A stretch of DNA of 64,000 nt, taken from an uncultured Lachnospiraceae bacterium. Its GTDB lineage: Bacteria > Bacillota > Clostridia > Lachnospirales > Lachnospiraceae. The notes under the pieces were generated by a model. That model had not been told where the DNA came from. It saw nothing but the letters and a program-made list of their open reading frames with translations, and ran no database searches. Position numbers and translations under genes: made by a program. Below are positions 25,832 through 33,463 of the stretch, piece after piece; position 1 is the first letter of the stretch, and every line of letters begins with the position of its first letter. The stretch lies in the NCBI GenBank assembly GCA_910577655.1, contig CAJTOW010000005.1:1-64000 (forward strand), in the 5' to 3' direction.

Positions 25832-26860
25832 TCACACGATATCACACGCTATTTTGTCGAAATGTTCGTTGATCTTTTTGTTCTGCCGGACAGTTTCGAT
25901 ATCGATTGCATTTCTGTATACGCTCTTCATTACATTGTCACTGGCCCATCCGCCGCGCTGGAGAATATACTGGTCAGGCACCCCGATCGCGTGCATGATG
26001 GACGCGGCATAATGCCGAAGATCGTGGAAGCGGAAATGGGGAAGTCCGGCCTTCCGGATCGCCACCTTAAAGCGGTTACTTACCCCATCGGGGTCAAGCC
26101 TAATGATTCTCCCGGTTCTTCCTTTTATCTTCTGGACGACAAACTCCGGGTATTCAATAACGCGGTACGAGCTGTATGTCTTTGGCTGTTTTATGTGCCA
26201 CTGCCGGTCGGGGCCAGGAACCATGCTTTTGGTCACGGATACTTTGTTTCCCTTTATATCAGATGCTTCCAGGGCACAAATTTCGCCCCGGCGCATGGGG
26301 CCGAATGCTGCCAGCAGAACAGCAATCTCCAGCTCTGTTCCTGCTATCACGCTTAAGAGCTGTTTAAGATCATCGTCAGATGGGCAGTAAAGCTCCGGGC
26401 GCTTCTTTTCCGGCAATGTAACCTTAAGATGCAGATCCGGCGCGAACATGTCGACAGTGGCCGAGAAAAGTCCGTATACATTCCGCACAGTTTTGGGAGA
26501 AAGCTTTTTGGAGAGATCACTGATCCATATCTGTACTTTGGTACTGTCCAGTTCATCAAGATACAGTTCCCCTATTTCCTTTAACTGGTTGTTCTGCATT
26601 CTTACATAGCCCCTTATGGTGCTGGGTGATAAGACCCCAGCCTTGGCATCGATATAACGGCTTACTGCGTCAAACAGCGTGATTCTTCCAGATCGTTTCT
26701 CTGCTTTCCTGGCCTTCCACTGGGCGGCCAGATACCGGGCTTCCTGTTTGGTGGGGGCGGTGAAGGATTTGTAATGTTTCTTTCCGGCAGTATCTGTGTA
26801 ATCATATACCTGGATGCGGATATTGCCGGAGGGTAGTTCGTTCTTTTTCTTTCTTGCCAT
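25832..26860 (-). CDS. int: Tyrosine-family phage integrase
   Basis: The 342-residue recombinase has an N-terminal AP2-like arm-binding region (DTAGKKHYKSFTAPTKQEA), a SAM-like core-binding domain (about 60-150) and a catalytic domain with Arg in GPMRRGEICALE, the HDLRH box, GGWAS, and a C-terminal Tyr in VYRNA. It inserts and excises the prophage at the adjacent tRNA-Ser. I start it at MARKKKNE (26860) because AGGAGGATG lies just before it; a 12-residue longer frame has no ribosome site. Confidence 0.93.
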   Translation of the reverse strand: MARKKKNELPSGNIRIQVYDYTDTAGKKHYKSFTAPTKQEARYLAAQWKARKAEKRSGRITLFDAVSRYIDAKAGVLSPSTIRGYVRMQNNQLKEIGELYLDELDSTKVQIWISDLSKKLSPKTVRNVYGLFSATVDMFAPDLHLKVTLPEKKRPELYCPSDDDLKQLLSVIAGTELEIAVLLAAFGPMRRGEICALEASDIKGNKVSVTKSMVPGPDRQWHIKQPKTYSSYRVIEYPEFVVQKIKGRTGRIIRLDPDGVSNRFKVAIRKAGLPHFRFHDLRHYAASIMHAIGVPDQYILQRGGWASDNVMKSVYRNAIDIETVRQNKKINEHFDKIACDIV

Positions 26861-26899
26861 CGTATCATCCTCCTGAAAATGGGTATAAAAATACACCTC

Positions 26900-27019
26900 T
26901 TGCCAAGGTGCTCCAGGGATGATATAATTTCTATGCGATTGAAGATTATATCTTTCTGGAGCAGTCCAGCAAGAGAAATCTATGTAAAGCCGTCTGGTGC
27001 GCCAACATCAGGCGGTTTT
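26900..27019 (+). ncRNA. Candidate small RNA with own promoter and terminator
   Basis: TTGCCA (26900-26905) and TATAAT (26923-26928) are exactly 17 bases apart. About 60 bases after the -10, AAAGCCGTCTG (26986-26996) pairs with CAGGCGGTTTT (27009-27019), an intrinsic terminator ending in a T-run. The predicted transcript of roughly 85 bases (from about 26935) has no start codon with a ribosome site. It folds with AGATT/AATCT enclosing CTTTCTGG/CCAGCAAGAG. It sits divergent from the integrase and just before the antitoxin-like RNA promoter. Its target is unknown. Confidence 0.6.
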
Positions 27020-27025
27020 GCATAT

Positions 27026-27172
27026 TTGACAATTGGGGCTGGATCGTGTATAATATGCTTAACAAGACAGCCGGAAGGTGAGTGCAAGTCACCCGTCCCG
27101 GTGAATAAGCTTCAAACTATTAAGAAATAGCCGTCTACTTTTTTCGGGAGCAGGACGGCTATTTCTTATTTT
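27026..27172 (+). ncRNA. Probable type I antitoxin antisense RNA
   Basis: A perfect consensus promoter, TTGACA (27026-27031) and TATAAT (27049-27054) with a 17-base spacer, starts a transcript near 27061. It ends at a 14-bp perfect terminator stem (27122-27135 with 27154-27167) followed by ATTTTT. The 3' part is antisense to the end of the small toxin-like gene on the other strand, including its stop codon. This is the RatA/txpA-like arrangement: an abundant short RNA pairing with the toxin mRNA 3' end. Confidence 0.68.
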
Positions 27173-27242
27173 TCAGATTCAGAATCGCGACGATCAGAAG
27201 ACCGGCGGTCAAAATGACCATGAATTCCTCATATGTACTCAT
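27159..27242 (-). CDS. 27-residue holin-like toxin peptide of a type I system
   Basis: The short frame begins MSTYEEFMVI, continues with a hydrophobic membrane-spanning stretch (TAGLLIVAIL), and ends NLKNKK. This is the signature of the TxpA/BsrG-related holin-like toxin family found in Firmicute prophages. AAGGGGTGA lies eight bases before the ATG. The stop codon lies inside the terminator stem shared with the antisense RNA. A TATAAT on the minus strand near 27317-27312 could be its -10, giving a leader of about 60 bases. When unrepressed it should depolarise or damage the membrane; the RNA opposite keeps it silent. Confidence 0.72.
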   Translation of the reverse strand: MSTYEEFMVILTAGLLIVAILNLKNKK

Positions 27243-27344
27243 AATAATCACCCCTTTTCCGCAAGACTCGGAACGGGTGAGAGCACGTCCCCCGGCTGCC
27301 CGGGTAAGCATATTATATTGTCAGGGTGCAAAGCAGTAACTGGA

Positions 27345-27668
27345 TCAGGCGATCTCCTCGATATGCTGCTTGATTCGGCGGATTTCATTCTCCATTCTGG
27401 TTACCCGCAGGAGCAGCATTTCCTTTTCATTCTCCACCCGGAGGGCGTCATCCAGCTTCCGGGAGAGATCAAGATGGCCCTCAGCTATAATGGCGATTTC
27501 CTTGTTGGTTTCATTTTCCAGGGTCAGTTGGATTTCCGTTACTTTTCCTTCAAGGTTATCCATCCTGGAGTCCATCTTGTCAAGCCTTTCGTGTATGGGT
27601 TTATTCAGTTCCCCCACAGTTTTACTTACGATTTCAGTTATCATTTCCAGATCTTTCTTTTCTAACAT
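27345..27668 (-). CDS. Small coiled-coil protein of unknown function
   Basis: This 107-residue protein is almost wholly alpha-helical with heptad patterns from about residue 20 to 105, rich in Glu, Lys and Leu. It opens MLEKKDLEMITEIVSKTV. AAAGGAGGATAAAGAA precedes the ATG. No family name can be given. It lies in the lysogeny region on the integrase strand, so it is probably expressed from the prophage. Confidence 0.65.
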   Translation of the reverse strand: MLEKKDLEMITEIVSKTVGELNKPIHERLDKMDSRMDNLEGKVTEIQLTLENETNKEIAIIAEGHLDLSRKLDDALRVENEKEMLLLRVTRMENEIRRIKQHIEEIA

Positions 27669-27809
27669 TTCTTTATCCTCCTTTCGTTTTTTAACTAATC
27701 ACTGACAACCTCATATGGTCCTTCCGGCTTCCCGATCACCTTTCCCATGCAGACAATATTATCGTATTCTGATACCCGGATATTTGGGTGACGATGGTGC
27801 TAAATTGAC
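27669..27809. other. Short gap with a possible gene remnant
   Basis: No complete gene is present. On the minus strand an open stretch at about 27703-27798 reads ...NIRVSEYDNIVCMGKVIG and ends PEGPYEVVSD before a stop, without a start or ribosome site. It could be the tail of a lost gene, but this is weak. Confidence 0.25.
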
Positions 27810-28457
27810 CTATCTAACTTTAATATGTAAATTTTTATTCCCAGCTGAAATAACTAAAATAAGTTCCTCTTCACTGGAAGCTACTGAATCAGGAATTTCA
27901 AATGCTACAACACCGCTTTTAGTTGATAAAGGATTAACGCTGGTATTGTGCAGATCTTTACTATATCCCAATAATTGTGTGGCGCTAAATTCATAATCGT
28001 TCTGGTAAAGAATTTTTGCAGATATAGAGTCTGCCATTCCAAAGTTTGGTAAAAAGGTAGATGCGTTCTTCCCATTATTAGTTACAGCGATTTCGATAGC
28101 CAGATATTTGTTGCCTTCTTCTGGGTTGAATCCGGCAAAGTCATTTTCTTTAATTCGTTCTGATATTTCCGCATTTGTAACGATTATGCCCCAGTCATCA
28201 AGAGAACCTTCTTCGTTAAGGGCTAGTACAGACTCAGATGGAACGCCTGCTGTATCTTCAGATTCTGTTTCGACGATCGATTCTGTTTCTTCAAGAGCTT
28301 TTTTTAATTCGTCGTTTTCCGCCTGCAAGGATTCAACTTGTGCCTTTAAGCTTTCAATCTCTGCAGAGTTGTCTGGAGGGGTAGTAGCGGGAGTCGAGCA
28401 CCCGCTTACGCTTAACATAATACCTAAAGTGACTGCTGCTAAAAACTTTCTTTTCAT
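27810..28457 (-). CDS. Lipoprotein with coiled coil and DUF4352-like domain
   Basis: The 215-residue protein has a lipoprotein signal MKRKFLAAVTLGIMLSVSGC with the lipobox Cys at residue 20, then a Ser/Thr/Pro linker, a coiled coil (about 31-60) and a beta-sandwich region from about 80 resembling DUF4352 (LAIEIAVTNNGKNASTF). It should sit on the outer face of the membrane. Lipoproteins expressed from a lysogeny region often alter the host surface or block superinfection, but that role is inference here. I start at the second ATG, which has GAGAGG nine bases upstream. Confidence 0.75.
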   Translation of the reverse strand: MKRKFLAAVTLGIMLSVSGCSTPATTPPDNSAEIESLKAQVESLQAENDELKKALEETESIVETESEDTAGVPSESVLALNEEGSLDDWGIIVTNAEISERIKENDFAGFNPEEGNKYLAIEIAVTNNGKNASTFLPNFGMADSISAKILYQNDYEFSATQLLGYSKDLHNTSVNPLSTKSGVVAFEIPDSVASSEEELILVISAGNKNLHIKVR

Positions 28458-28494
28458 AATATACATCCTCTCTTTTGGATTTTTATTAAAAAGC

Positions 28495-28938
28495 CTAATG
28501 GCTGTTTAATCTCAGTTCAATCAGTTCCCTCGGATATCCCGTACAACTGCAAAAATATTCCTGGGTATATCCTGCATAACTTGATAACATATCATCAGTG
28601 ATCAATAGATATGCCGCAAATAGGTTGGCCTGCCGTTCAATTTTTGAAGTTAGTAGCAGAGTCTTACTGCTCATAAACGCACAGTTCTCTTTTACATGCA
28701 GAATAGCATGTCCTAATTCATGTGCCATAACTACCTTGGCAAAATTATCTTCGAGATTGGAATTTATATATATACACTTATGTCTTTTCAGGTATTTATA
28801 ATATCCTGAAATCCTGCCAAGCGGATACCGGAATACTTCTATATTCAGATAATCAGCTATCACAAAGGGGTCATTGGTTCCGCACAGTCTGGTGTAATAT
28901 TGAATGAAACGCAGTATTTTGCTGTTCAAATTTATCAC
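28495..28938 (-). CDS. ImmA/IrrE-family metalloprotease
   Basis: The 147-residue protein contains VVMAHELGHAILHVKE, the HExxH motif of ImmA/IrrE proteases, and downstream ERQANLFAAYLLI with the third ligand region. ImmA-type enzymes cleave the phage repressor to start induction. The gene directly follows the repressor gene: its GTG at 28938 abuts the repressor stop codon, and a TTG nine codon-bases later has a better-spaced AGGTGA site, so the exact start is unsure. It probably works on the adjacent XRE repressor. Confidence 0.88.
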   Translation of the reverse strand: MINLNSKILRFIQYYTRLCGTNDPFVIADYLNIEVFRYPLGRISGYYKYLKRHKCIYINSNLEDNFAKVVMAHELGHAILHVKENCAFMSSKTLLLTSKIERQANLFAAYLLITDDMLSSYAGYTQEYFCSCTGYPRELIELRLNSH

Positions 28939-29364
28939 CTACTTTTTATTCTTGCGGGGATTGTATTTTTCTTTGTTGATGATCTTTAAATGTCTCAGGC
29001 TCATTCCAATAGCATCCCGCAGAAGCTCCTTTGATTCCGCATCAATTTCTTCTCCATTGTAACGCAGTGGGGAATCTTCTCCAGATTCAAGTTTATCCAT
29101 GAGAGCGTCAAGGTCTTTGGCAATGTCGCGCTCATCCTTTGGGGTGAGAGTGATTTCTTTTTTTTGAGGTTCCTCTTCACCATTCATTAGATAATCAACA
29201 GTTACCCCAAAATAATCAGCTATCTTTTTCATATTATCTGTTTTTGGCGTACTTCTCCCACGCTTCCAATCACTTAATGTTGACTGGGTAACGCCAGTTG
29301 CTTTGGATACTTTATAAGCTGTAATACCGAATTTTTGTAGTAATTGTTCAAAAATCTCATACAT
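28939..29364 (-). CDS. XRE-family phage repressor (CI-like)
   Basis: This 141-residue protein has an N-terminal helix-turn-helix (residues about 5-62) with VSKATGVTQSTLSDWKRGRS as the recognition region and a charged C-terminal part for oligomerisation. No S24 protease domain is present, in line with removal by the ImmA-like protease encoded next. The start MYEIFEQLL at 29364 has AAGGTG upstream; a longer open frame would run through the operator region. It should hold the divergent cro promoter shut in the lysogen. Confidence 0.9.
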   Translation of the reverse strand: MYEIFEQLLQKFGITAYKVSKATGVTQSTLSDWKRGRSTPKTDNMKKIADYFGVTVDYLMNGEEEPQKKEITLTPKDERDIAKDLDALMDKLESGEDSPLRYNGEEIDAESKELLRDAIGMSLRHLKIINKEKYNPRKNKK

Positions 29365-29580
29365 AACTATGCACCTTTCACAAATAGATATCAATACTAT
29401 GGAAAACCGAAAATATCTATTGACTTTATCGGAAATGCATAGTATAGTATGAGCATGCAATGGAAAAACGATAAAAATTTCATGCATACTACGGAAATGT
29501 TGTTGCTTCGTCTGGTAAACAAAGCATATCACATTTCCGTAGTAATTGCAATAATAATGATATGGAAAGGTGGTGTAAAA
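29365..29580. promoter_or_regulatory. Lysogeny-switch operator region
   Basis: On the plus strand TTGACT (29420-29425) and TATAGT (29443-29448), 17 apart, form the likely early (PR-type) promoter. Related half-sites recur: TCGGAAATGCATAGTAT across the promoter, CATACTACGGAAATG near 29493-29507, and CATTTCCGTAGTAATTG near 29531-29547. The last two form a 12-bp inverted repeat. These are probable repressor/Cro operators. A clear minus-strand promoter for the repressor was not found. Confidence 0.72.
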
Positions 29581-29766
29581 TTGTACAAAAAATTTTCTTC
29601 TCTTTTGGAAGAAAGTAACAAGACTGCGTATCAGGTATCAAAAGAGACAGGAATTGCTCAGTCAGTATTGTCTGATTGGAAAACAGGCCGTAGCAAACCC
29701 AAAGTGGATAAGCTGGCAGTGTTGGCGAAATATTTTGGCGTACCGATTGAGTATTTTTTGGAATAG
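29581..29766 (+). CDS. Cro-like XRE regulator
   Basis: The 61-residue protein is a bare helix-turn-helix (VSKETGIAQSVLSDWKTGRS) closely similar to the N-terminus of the divergent repressor, which suggests that the two bind the same operators. The frame before TTG 29581 is not translated-looking, and AAAGGTGG lies seven bases before the TTG, so I use TTG as start. It should favour lytic growth by silencing the repressor promoter. Confidence 0.85.
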   Translation: MYKKFSSLLEESNKTAYQVSKETGIAQSVLSDWKTGRSKPKVDKLAVLAKYFGVPIEYFLE

Positions 29767-29779
29767 GGGGTGAGGGAGG

Positions 29780-29983
29780 ATGACTATAAGGGAACGGCTC
29801 CCATATTTACAGGACTACTATTCCCAGAAGATTATGGAGCTATTTGCAGAGGGACTTCCGGAAGAATTAAAGCCGCCTATCGATATGGGGTTAAAAGCCG
29901 GGATATCGTATGAAGAAGCTGAAAAGATTCTTGAATATACAGCATCCCAGCTTAGAAAGAAACCCGTGATTTTCACTCCTTAG
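29780..29983 (+). CDS. Small hypothetical phage protein
   Basis: This 67-residue protein, mostly helical (MTIRERLPYLQDYYSQKIM), follows cro by 13 bases with GGTGAGGGAGG as ribosome site. I do not recognise it. Its end overlaps the end of a converging small gene by 11 bases. Confidence 0.65.
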   Translation: MTIRERLPYLQDYYSQKIMELFAEGLPEELKPPIDMGLKAGISYEEAEKILEYTASQLRKKPVIFTP

Positions 29984-30185
29984 AGTAGAAAACGCTGTAA
30001 TGGCCAGAACCGTTTTCTAATTTTGATTCAAAAATTTCCAAGGAGGATAAGGCGGATAACAAATCCTTAGCCGCATTTGATGGAAGCACTTGTCCGCAAT
30101 TAGGGCAGCATATTTCAGAAGGATGTGCAGAACCAGCTTTTATTTCAAATGAGGCTCTGCAGGTGCAGGTGATTTTTACTATCAT
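29973..30185 (-). CDS. Small zinc-ribbon-like protein on the opposite strand
   Basis: This 70-residue frame begins MIVKITCTCRASFEIK and contains CTC and CCPNCG, which could hold one zinc ion. AAAGGGAAG lies nine bases before the ATG. It runs against the early operon, which is unusual, but the start signal and cysteine pattern argue that it is real. Function unknown. Confidence 0.55.
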   Translation of the reverse strand: MIVKITCTCRASFEIKAGSAHPSEICCPNCGQVLPSNAAKDLLSALSSLEIFESKLENGSGHYSVFYSKE

Positions 30186-30278
30186 TTTAATCTTCCCTTT
30201 CTATGTACTCAGCCCTGGCGGGGGCTTGTAAGTACAGTATAAGGGAGAATAGGGAAAATATCAATGGGAGGTGAGGGC

Positions 30279-30467
30279 GTGGCAATCAAAGGCTGCACAA
30301 CCATAGCAGAATACGCCTTCCGTCGCTGGATGTGTGACCAGGGATTCGCAGAAGGTTATTTCACCCTGGAGATGTCCGGGAACGAGGGAACGGTCAGGGA
30401 CAGTAACGGTGATACACTTCTGCTGGTTTATGACAGTAATGAAAATTGTGTATATGTAAAGGAATAG
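30279..30467 (+). CDS. Small hypothetical early protein
   Basis: The 62-residue protein starts with GTG at 30279, five bases after GGAGGTGAG. The sequence (AIKGCTTIAEYAFRRWM) is acidic toward the C-terminus. A few residues upstream another ATG (30264) exists but overlaps the ribosome site. Not recognised. It begins the early operon, whose promoter is probably in 30186-30278, where CAGTATAAG is a possible -10. Confidence 0.6.
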   Translation: MAIKGCTTIAEYAFRRWMCDQGFAEGYFTLEMSGNEGTVRDSNGDTLLLVYDSNENCVYVKE

Positions 30468-30478
30468 GAGGTGAGCAT

Positions 30479-30727
30479 GTGAAAAAGGCTCCATACCAGC
30501 AGATGCATGAGGACATCAACGCGATCATAGCTGAGCTCAAGGCCCGGAAGGGCTGGACAGATAAGGAGATTGGAAAATACATTGGGGACAATGGTATAAA
30601 AGCTGACAGTGTCAAGCAGAAGCGGCAGCAGAAAGATTTTCCCAAAATCAGATTCTGTGATCTGTCACTGATTCTGGACTTAGCCGGATATGATATCAGA
30701 TTCGTAAAAAGAAATGCTTACAGATAA
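30479..30727 (+). CDS. Small basic protein with possible DNA-binding helix
   Basis: The 82-residue protein starts with GTG 30479 after AGGAGGTGAGC. It has a helical segment GWTDKEIGKYIGDNGI followed by basic KQKRQQKD, which could be a helix-turn-helix. It ends 13 bases before the next gene. Function unknown. Confidence 0.6.
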   Translation: MKKAPYQQMHEDINAIIAELKARKGWTDKEIGKYIGDNGIKADSVKQKRQQKDFPKIRFCDLSLILDLAGYDIRFVKRNAYR

Positions 30728-30740
30728 GCAGGAGGAATGC

Positions 30741-31409
30741 ATGATGCATAAGGAAACTATAACAGTAAACAACCAGGCAACCGTCATAGGGGAGATTACC
30801 AGCGCCCCCGTTTTCAGCCACGCAACCCTGGGAGATAACTTCTACCGGATGGAGGTGTCATGCCCCCGCCTGAGCGGGTACCATGACGTGATCCCGGTCA
30901 CAGTGTCTGACCGCTTGGTGGACATGGAGGAGATGGCGGTGGGCCGGACGGTCTGTGTCAGGGGGCCGTTCCATTCCCGCAGCTTCCATGATGCAGACAG
31001 GGTCCGGGTCATGCTGTCCGTGTCTGCCAGGGAGACCGGCTTCATAAGCGGAAACGGGACAGACCCCCGAACCAACAACCAGATTTTCCTGGATGGGTAT
31101 ATCTGCCGGATGCCGGTTTACAGAAAGACGCCCCTGGGACGGCAGATAACGGACATCCTGCTGGCAGTGAACTGCTCCTTCGGGAAGAAGGACCGTATCC
31201 CGTGTGTTGTCTGGGACCGGGGTGCCCGCTATGCCGGGAACCTGCCCGTGGGAACCCGGGTCACCGTCCAGGGCCGGATCCAGAGCCGGGGCTATACCAA
31301 ACGGTTCCCGGACGGTACGGAAGAGGAACGGACAGCCTTTGAGGTGTCGGTAAGCAGTATAGCCCGGGCAGGGGAATACGGGGAGCCAGAGGAGGGGACA
31401 TGGTGCTGA
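30741..31409 (+). CDS. OB-fold, SSB-like protein with two tandem domains
   Basis: The 222-residue protein appears to contain two OB-fold single-strand-binding-like halves: TVIGEITSAPVFSHATLGDN near residue 10 to 95, and IFLDGYICRMPVYRKTPLGR near 115 to 205. Each has the SSB-type sequence in which a strand motif precedes a conserved GR/TP turn. It may bind single-stranded DNA during replication or act with the recombination ATPases downstream. AGGAGG precedes ATG 30741, and its end overlaps the next gene by ten bases. Confidence 0.65.
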   Translation: MMHKETITVNNQATVIGEITSAPVFSHATLGDNFYRMEVSCPRLSGYHDVIPVTVSDRLVDMEEMAVGRTVCVRGPFHSRSFHDADRVRVMLSVSARETGFISGNGTDPRTNNQIFLDGYICRMPVYRKTPLGRQITDILLAVNCSFGKKDRIPCVVWDRGARYAGNLPVGTRVTVQGRIQSRGYTKRFPDGTEEERTAFEVSVSSIARAGEYGEPEEGTWC

Positions 31410-31720
31410 AAAAGGCAGGACATGACGCGGTGAAATGCCAGGCCCGGGAGCAGGCGGACAGATGGAAGCAGCAGATCCGTGAGGCGGACAGCCAGCGGGA
31501 GAGGGACTACCTTGTGGCCATGTGGATGGGGTACTTAAACGGCCTGCGGATGGCGGACGTGATTACCTATGCGGACTACACAGAGCTGTACACCGGGATG
31601 AAGCAGTACGTGGAAGGGTTTGGGGCAGCGCAGGAAAAGGCACAGAAAAAAGCCGGACCCCCGGCGGGCAGAACCGCAGGAAGTCCGGAACACAAAAATA
31701 AGCTTATACCCGGATTATAG
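31400..31720 (+). CDS. Hypothetical early protein
   Basis: This 106-residue, charged, helical protein is not recognised. The start ATG overlaps the previous gene, implying coupling. A helical middle (YLVAMWMGYLNGLRMADVIT) and a basic tail are the only visible features. Confidence 0.6.
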   Translation: MVLKKAGHDAVKCQAREQADRWKQQIREADSQRERDYLVAMWMGYLNGLRMADVITYADYTELYTGMKQYVEGFGAAQEKAQKKAGPPAGRTAGSPEHKNKLIPGL

Positions 31721-31741
31721 ACCGGGAGGAAGGAAAAGTCA

Positions 31742-32095
31742 ATGGTAAAAGTGACAGTGGAATGCAATGGTGAGGTGGTCACCAGGGAGGGGAACCTGGC
31801 GGTTGTGGCGGTGGCATCTGATGAGGAAGACAAAGTGGCCTGCGAGCAGATCGTGCGCGGACACGGTGCCCTGTACCTGAACGCAGCCATGTTGGTGCTG
31901 GCTGAAAACCTGCCCACGGTGCTGGCGGAACGCACCCGCGACCCGTACTGGGTAGTGGCGAACCTGGCAGAATTCAGTATACGGGCAGAGGACGCCGTAA
32001 AAGAGTGCAGCCGCAGGCTGCTGGGGAAACCCGGGAAGCGCCGGAAAGAGACGGGCGGCCACCGTGAAAAAGCAGAAGAGGCACAGCAGTCCTGA
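31742..32095 (+). CDS. Hypothetical early protein with basic tail
   Basis: The 117-residue protein has an N-terminal beta-rich part (MVKVTVECNGEVVTREGNL), a helical middle and a very basic C-terminus (RRLLGKPGKRRKE), which suggests nucleic-acid contact. GGAGGAAGG lies upstream. Not recognised. It precedes the Rad50-like gene. Confidence 0.6.
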   Translation: MVKVTVECNGEVVTREGNLAVVAVASDEEDKVACEQIVRGHGALYLNAAMLVLAENLPTVLAERTRDPYWVVANLAEFSIRAEDAVKECSRRLLGKPGKRRKETGGHREKAEEAQQS

Positions 32096-32170
32096 ACTGC
32101 CTGCCGGACTGTCCCGTGGCAGGAAGATACTGCACAGTGAAACCTGTATAAAAATTATGGAGGAAACAAA

Positions 32171-33451
32171 ATGGCAGAATCAGTAAAAATCAACAGACTG
32201 GAAATAGAGAATGTCAAGCGGGTCAGGGCCGTGGTGGTGGAGCCCACAGCCTCGGGCCTGACCGTGATCGGCGGCAACAACGGCCAGGGAAAGACCTCCG
32301 TGCTGGACGCCATCGCCTGGGCACTGGGCGGGAACCAGTTTAAGCCCAGCGCGGCCAGGAGGGAAGGATCCGCAGTCCCGCCCAGGCTCCATATCGTCAT
32401 GAACAGCGGCCTGGTGGTGGAGCGGAAAGGGAAGAACAGCGATTTAAAGGTGACAGACCCGGAAGGAAAGAAGGGCGGCCAGCAGCTCCTGAACGAATTT
32501 GTAGAGGAACTGGCCTTAAACCTGCCGAAGTTCATGAATGCCGGAAGCAGGGAAAAAGCCAGGACCCTCCTGGACATTATTGGGGTAGGCGGCCAGCTTG
32601 CAGAGCTGGACAGGAAAGAGGCGGAGCTGTGTAGCCAGCGCCTGGCCGTGGGCAGGATCGCGGACCAGAAAGAAAAGGCAGTGAAGGAGCTGCCCTGCTA
32701 CCCGGATATGCCGAGGGAGCTGGTCTCCGTGTCGGAACTGGTCCGCCAGCAGCAGGAGATCCTGGCCAGGAACGGGGAGAACCAGAGGCTGCGGGAAAAC
32801 CTGCACCGGCTGGAGCAGGAGCAGCAGTCCATCACACAGAAACTCCAGGAGCTTCTGCGGCACCAGGCTGAAGTGGATGAAAAAGTCCGGGTGGCCAGGC
32901 TGTCAGCAGAGGACCTGCACGACGAATCCACGGCAGAACTGGAGCGGAACATAGCCTGTGTGGAGGAAACCAACCGGAAGATCCGGGCCAACCTGGACCG
33001 GGAAAAGGCAGAGGATGACGCAGCCCAGTACCGGGACCAGTATGACCGGTACACGGATGGGATTGAGCGGATCCGCAAAGCCAGGATGGAGCTACTGGAC
33101 GGGGCGGACCTTCCCCTTCCCGGCCTTTCCGTGGAAGAGGGGGAGCTGGTCTATAACGGCGTGAAATGGGACTGCATGTCCGGATCGGACCAGCTTAAGG
33201 TGGCCACTGCCATTGTGCGGAAGCTGAACCCCAGGTGCGGGTTTGTGCTGCTGGACAAACTGGAGCAGATGGACGCCGGGACCCTGGCTGAGTTTGGCCG
33301 GTGGCTGGAAGAGGAAGGCCTCCAGGCCATTGCCACCCGTGTGTCCGTGGGGGATGAATGCTCCGTGATTATTGAGGACGGTTATGTGAAAGGGCAGAAA
33401 GCCCCGGAAGGGGAGCCGAAGAAAGCCGGGTGGACGCCCGGACAGTTTTAA
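32171..33451 (+). CDS. Rad50/SbcC-like ATPase with coiled coil
   Basis: The 426-residue protein has an N-terminal Walker A GGNNGQGKTSVLDAI near residue 34, a long coiled coil (about 140-300) and a C-terminal half with a conserved KVATAIVRKLNP region and FVLLDKLEQMD, taking the place of a Walker B. This is the compact SMC/RecF-like form often coded near phage recombinases. It likely remodels DNA ends during recombination or replication. It is followed closely by the Sak4-like gene. Confidence 0.8.
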   Translation: MAESVKINRLEIENVKRVRAVVVEPTASGLTVIGGNNGQGKTSVLDAIAWALGGNQFKPSAARREGSAVPPRLHIVMNSGLVVERKGKNSDLKVTDPEGKKGGQQLLNEFVEELALNLPKFMNAGSREKARTLLDIIGVGGQLAELDRKEAELCSQRLAVGRIADQKEKAVKELPCYPDMPRELVSVSELVRQQQEILARNGENQRLRENLHRLEQEQQSITQKLQELLRHQAEVDEKVRVARLSAEDLHDESTAELERNIACVEETNRKIRANLDREKAEDDAAQYRDQYDRYTDGIERIRKARMELLDGADLPLPGLSVEEGELVYNGVKWDCMSGSDQLKVATAIVRKLNPRCGFVLLDKLEQMDAGTLAEFGRWLEEEGLQAIATRVSVGDECSVIIEDGYVKGQKAPEGEPKKAGWTPGQF

Positions 33452-33463
33452 AGGAGGGACCAT

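Noticed and set aside
26879..27130. Protein of 83 codons over the small-RNA promoter region
   Set aside because: The frame has no ribosome site and spans two consensus promoters and a terminator, so it is a chance open frame.
27703..27798. End of a degraded minus-strand gene
   Set aside because: A short open stretch ends PEGPYEVVSD, but there is no start, no ribosome site and no recognisable family, so evidence is too thin.
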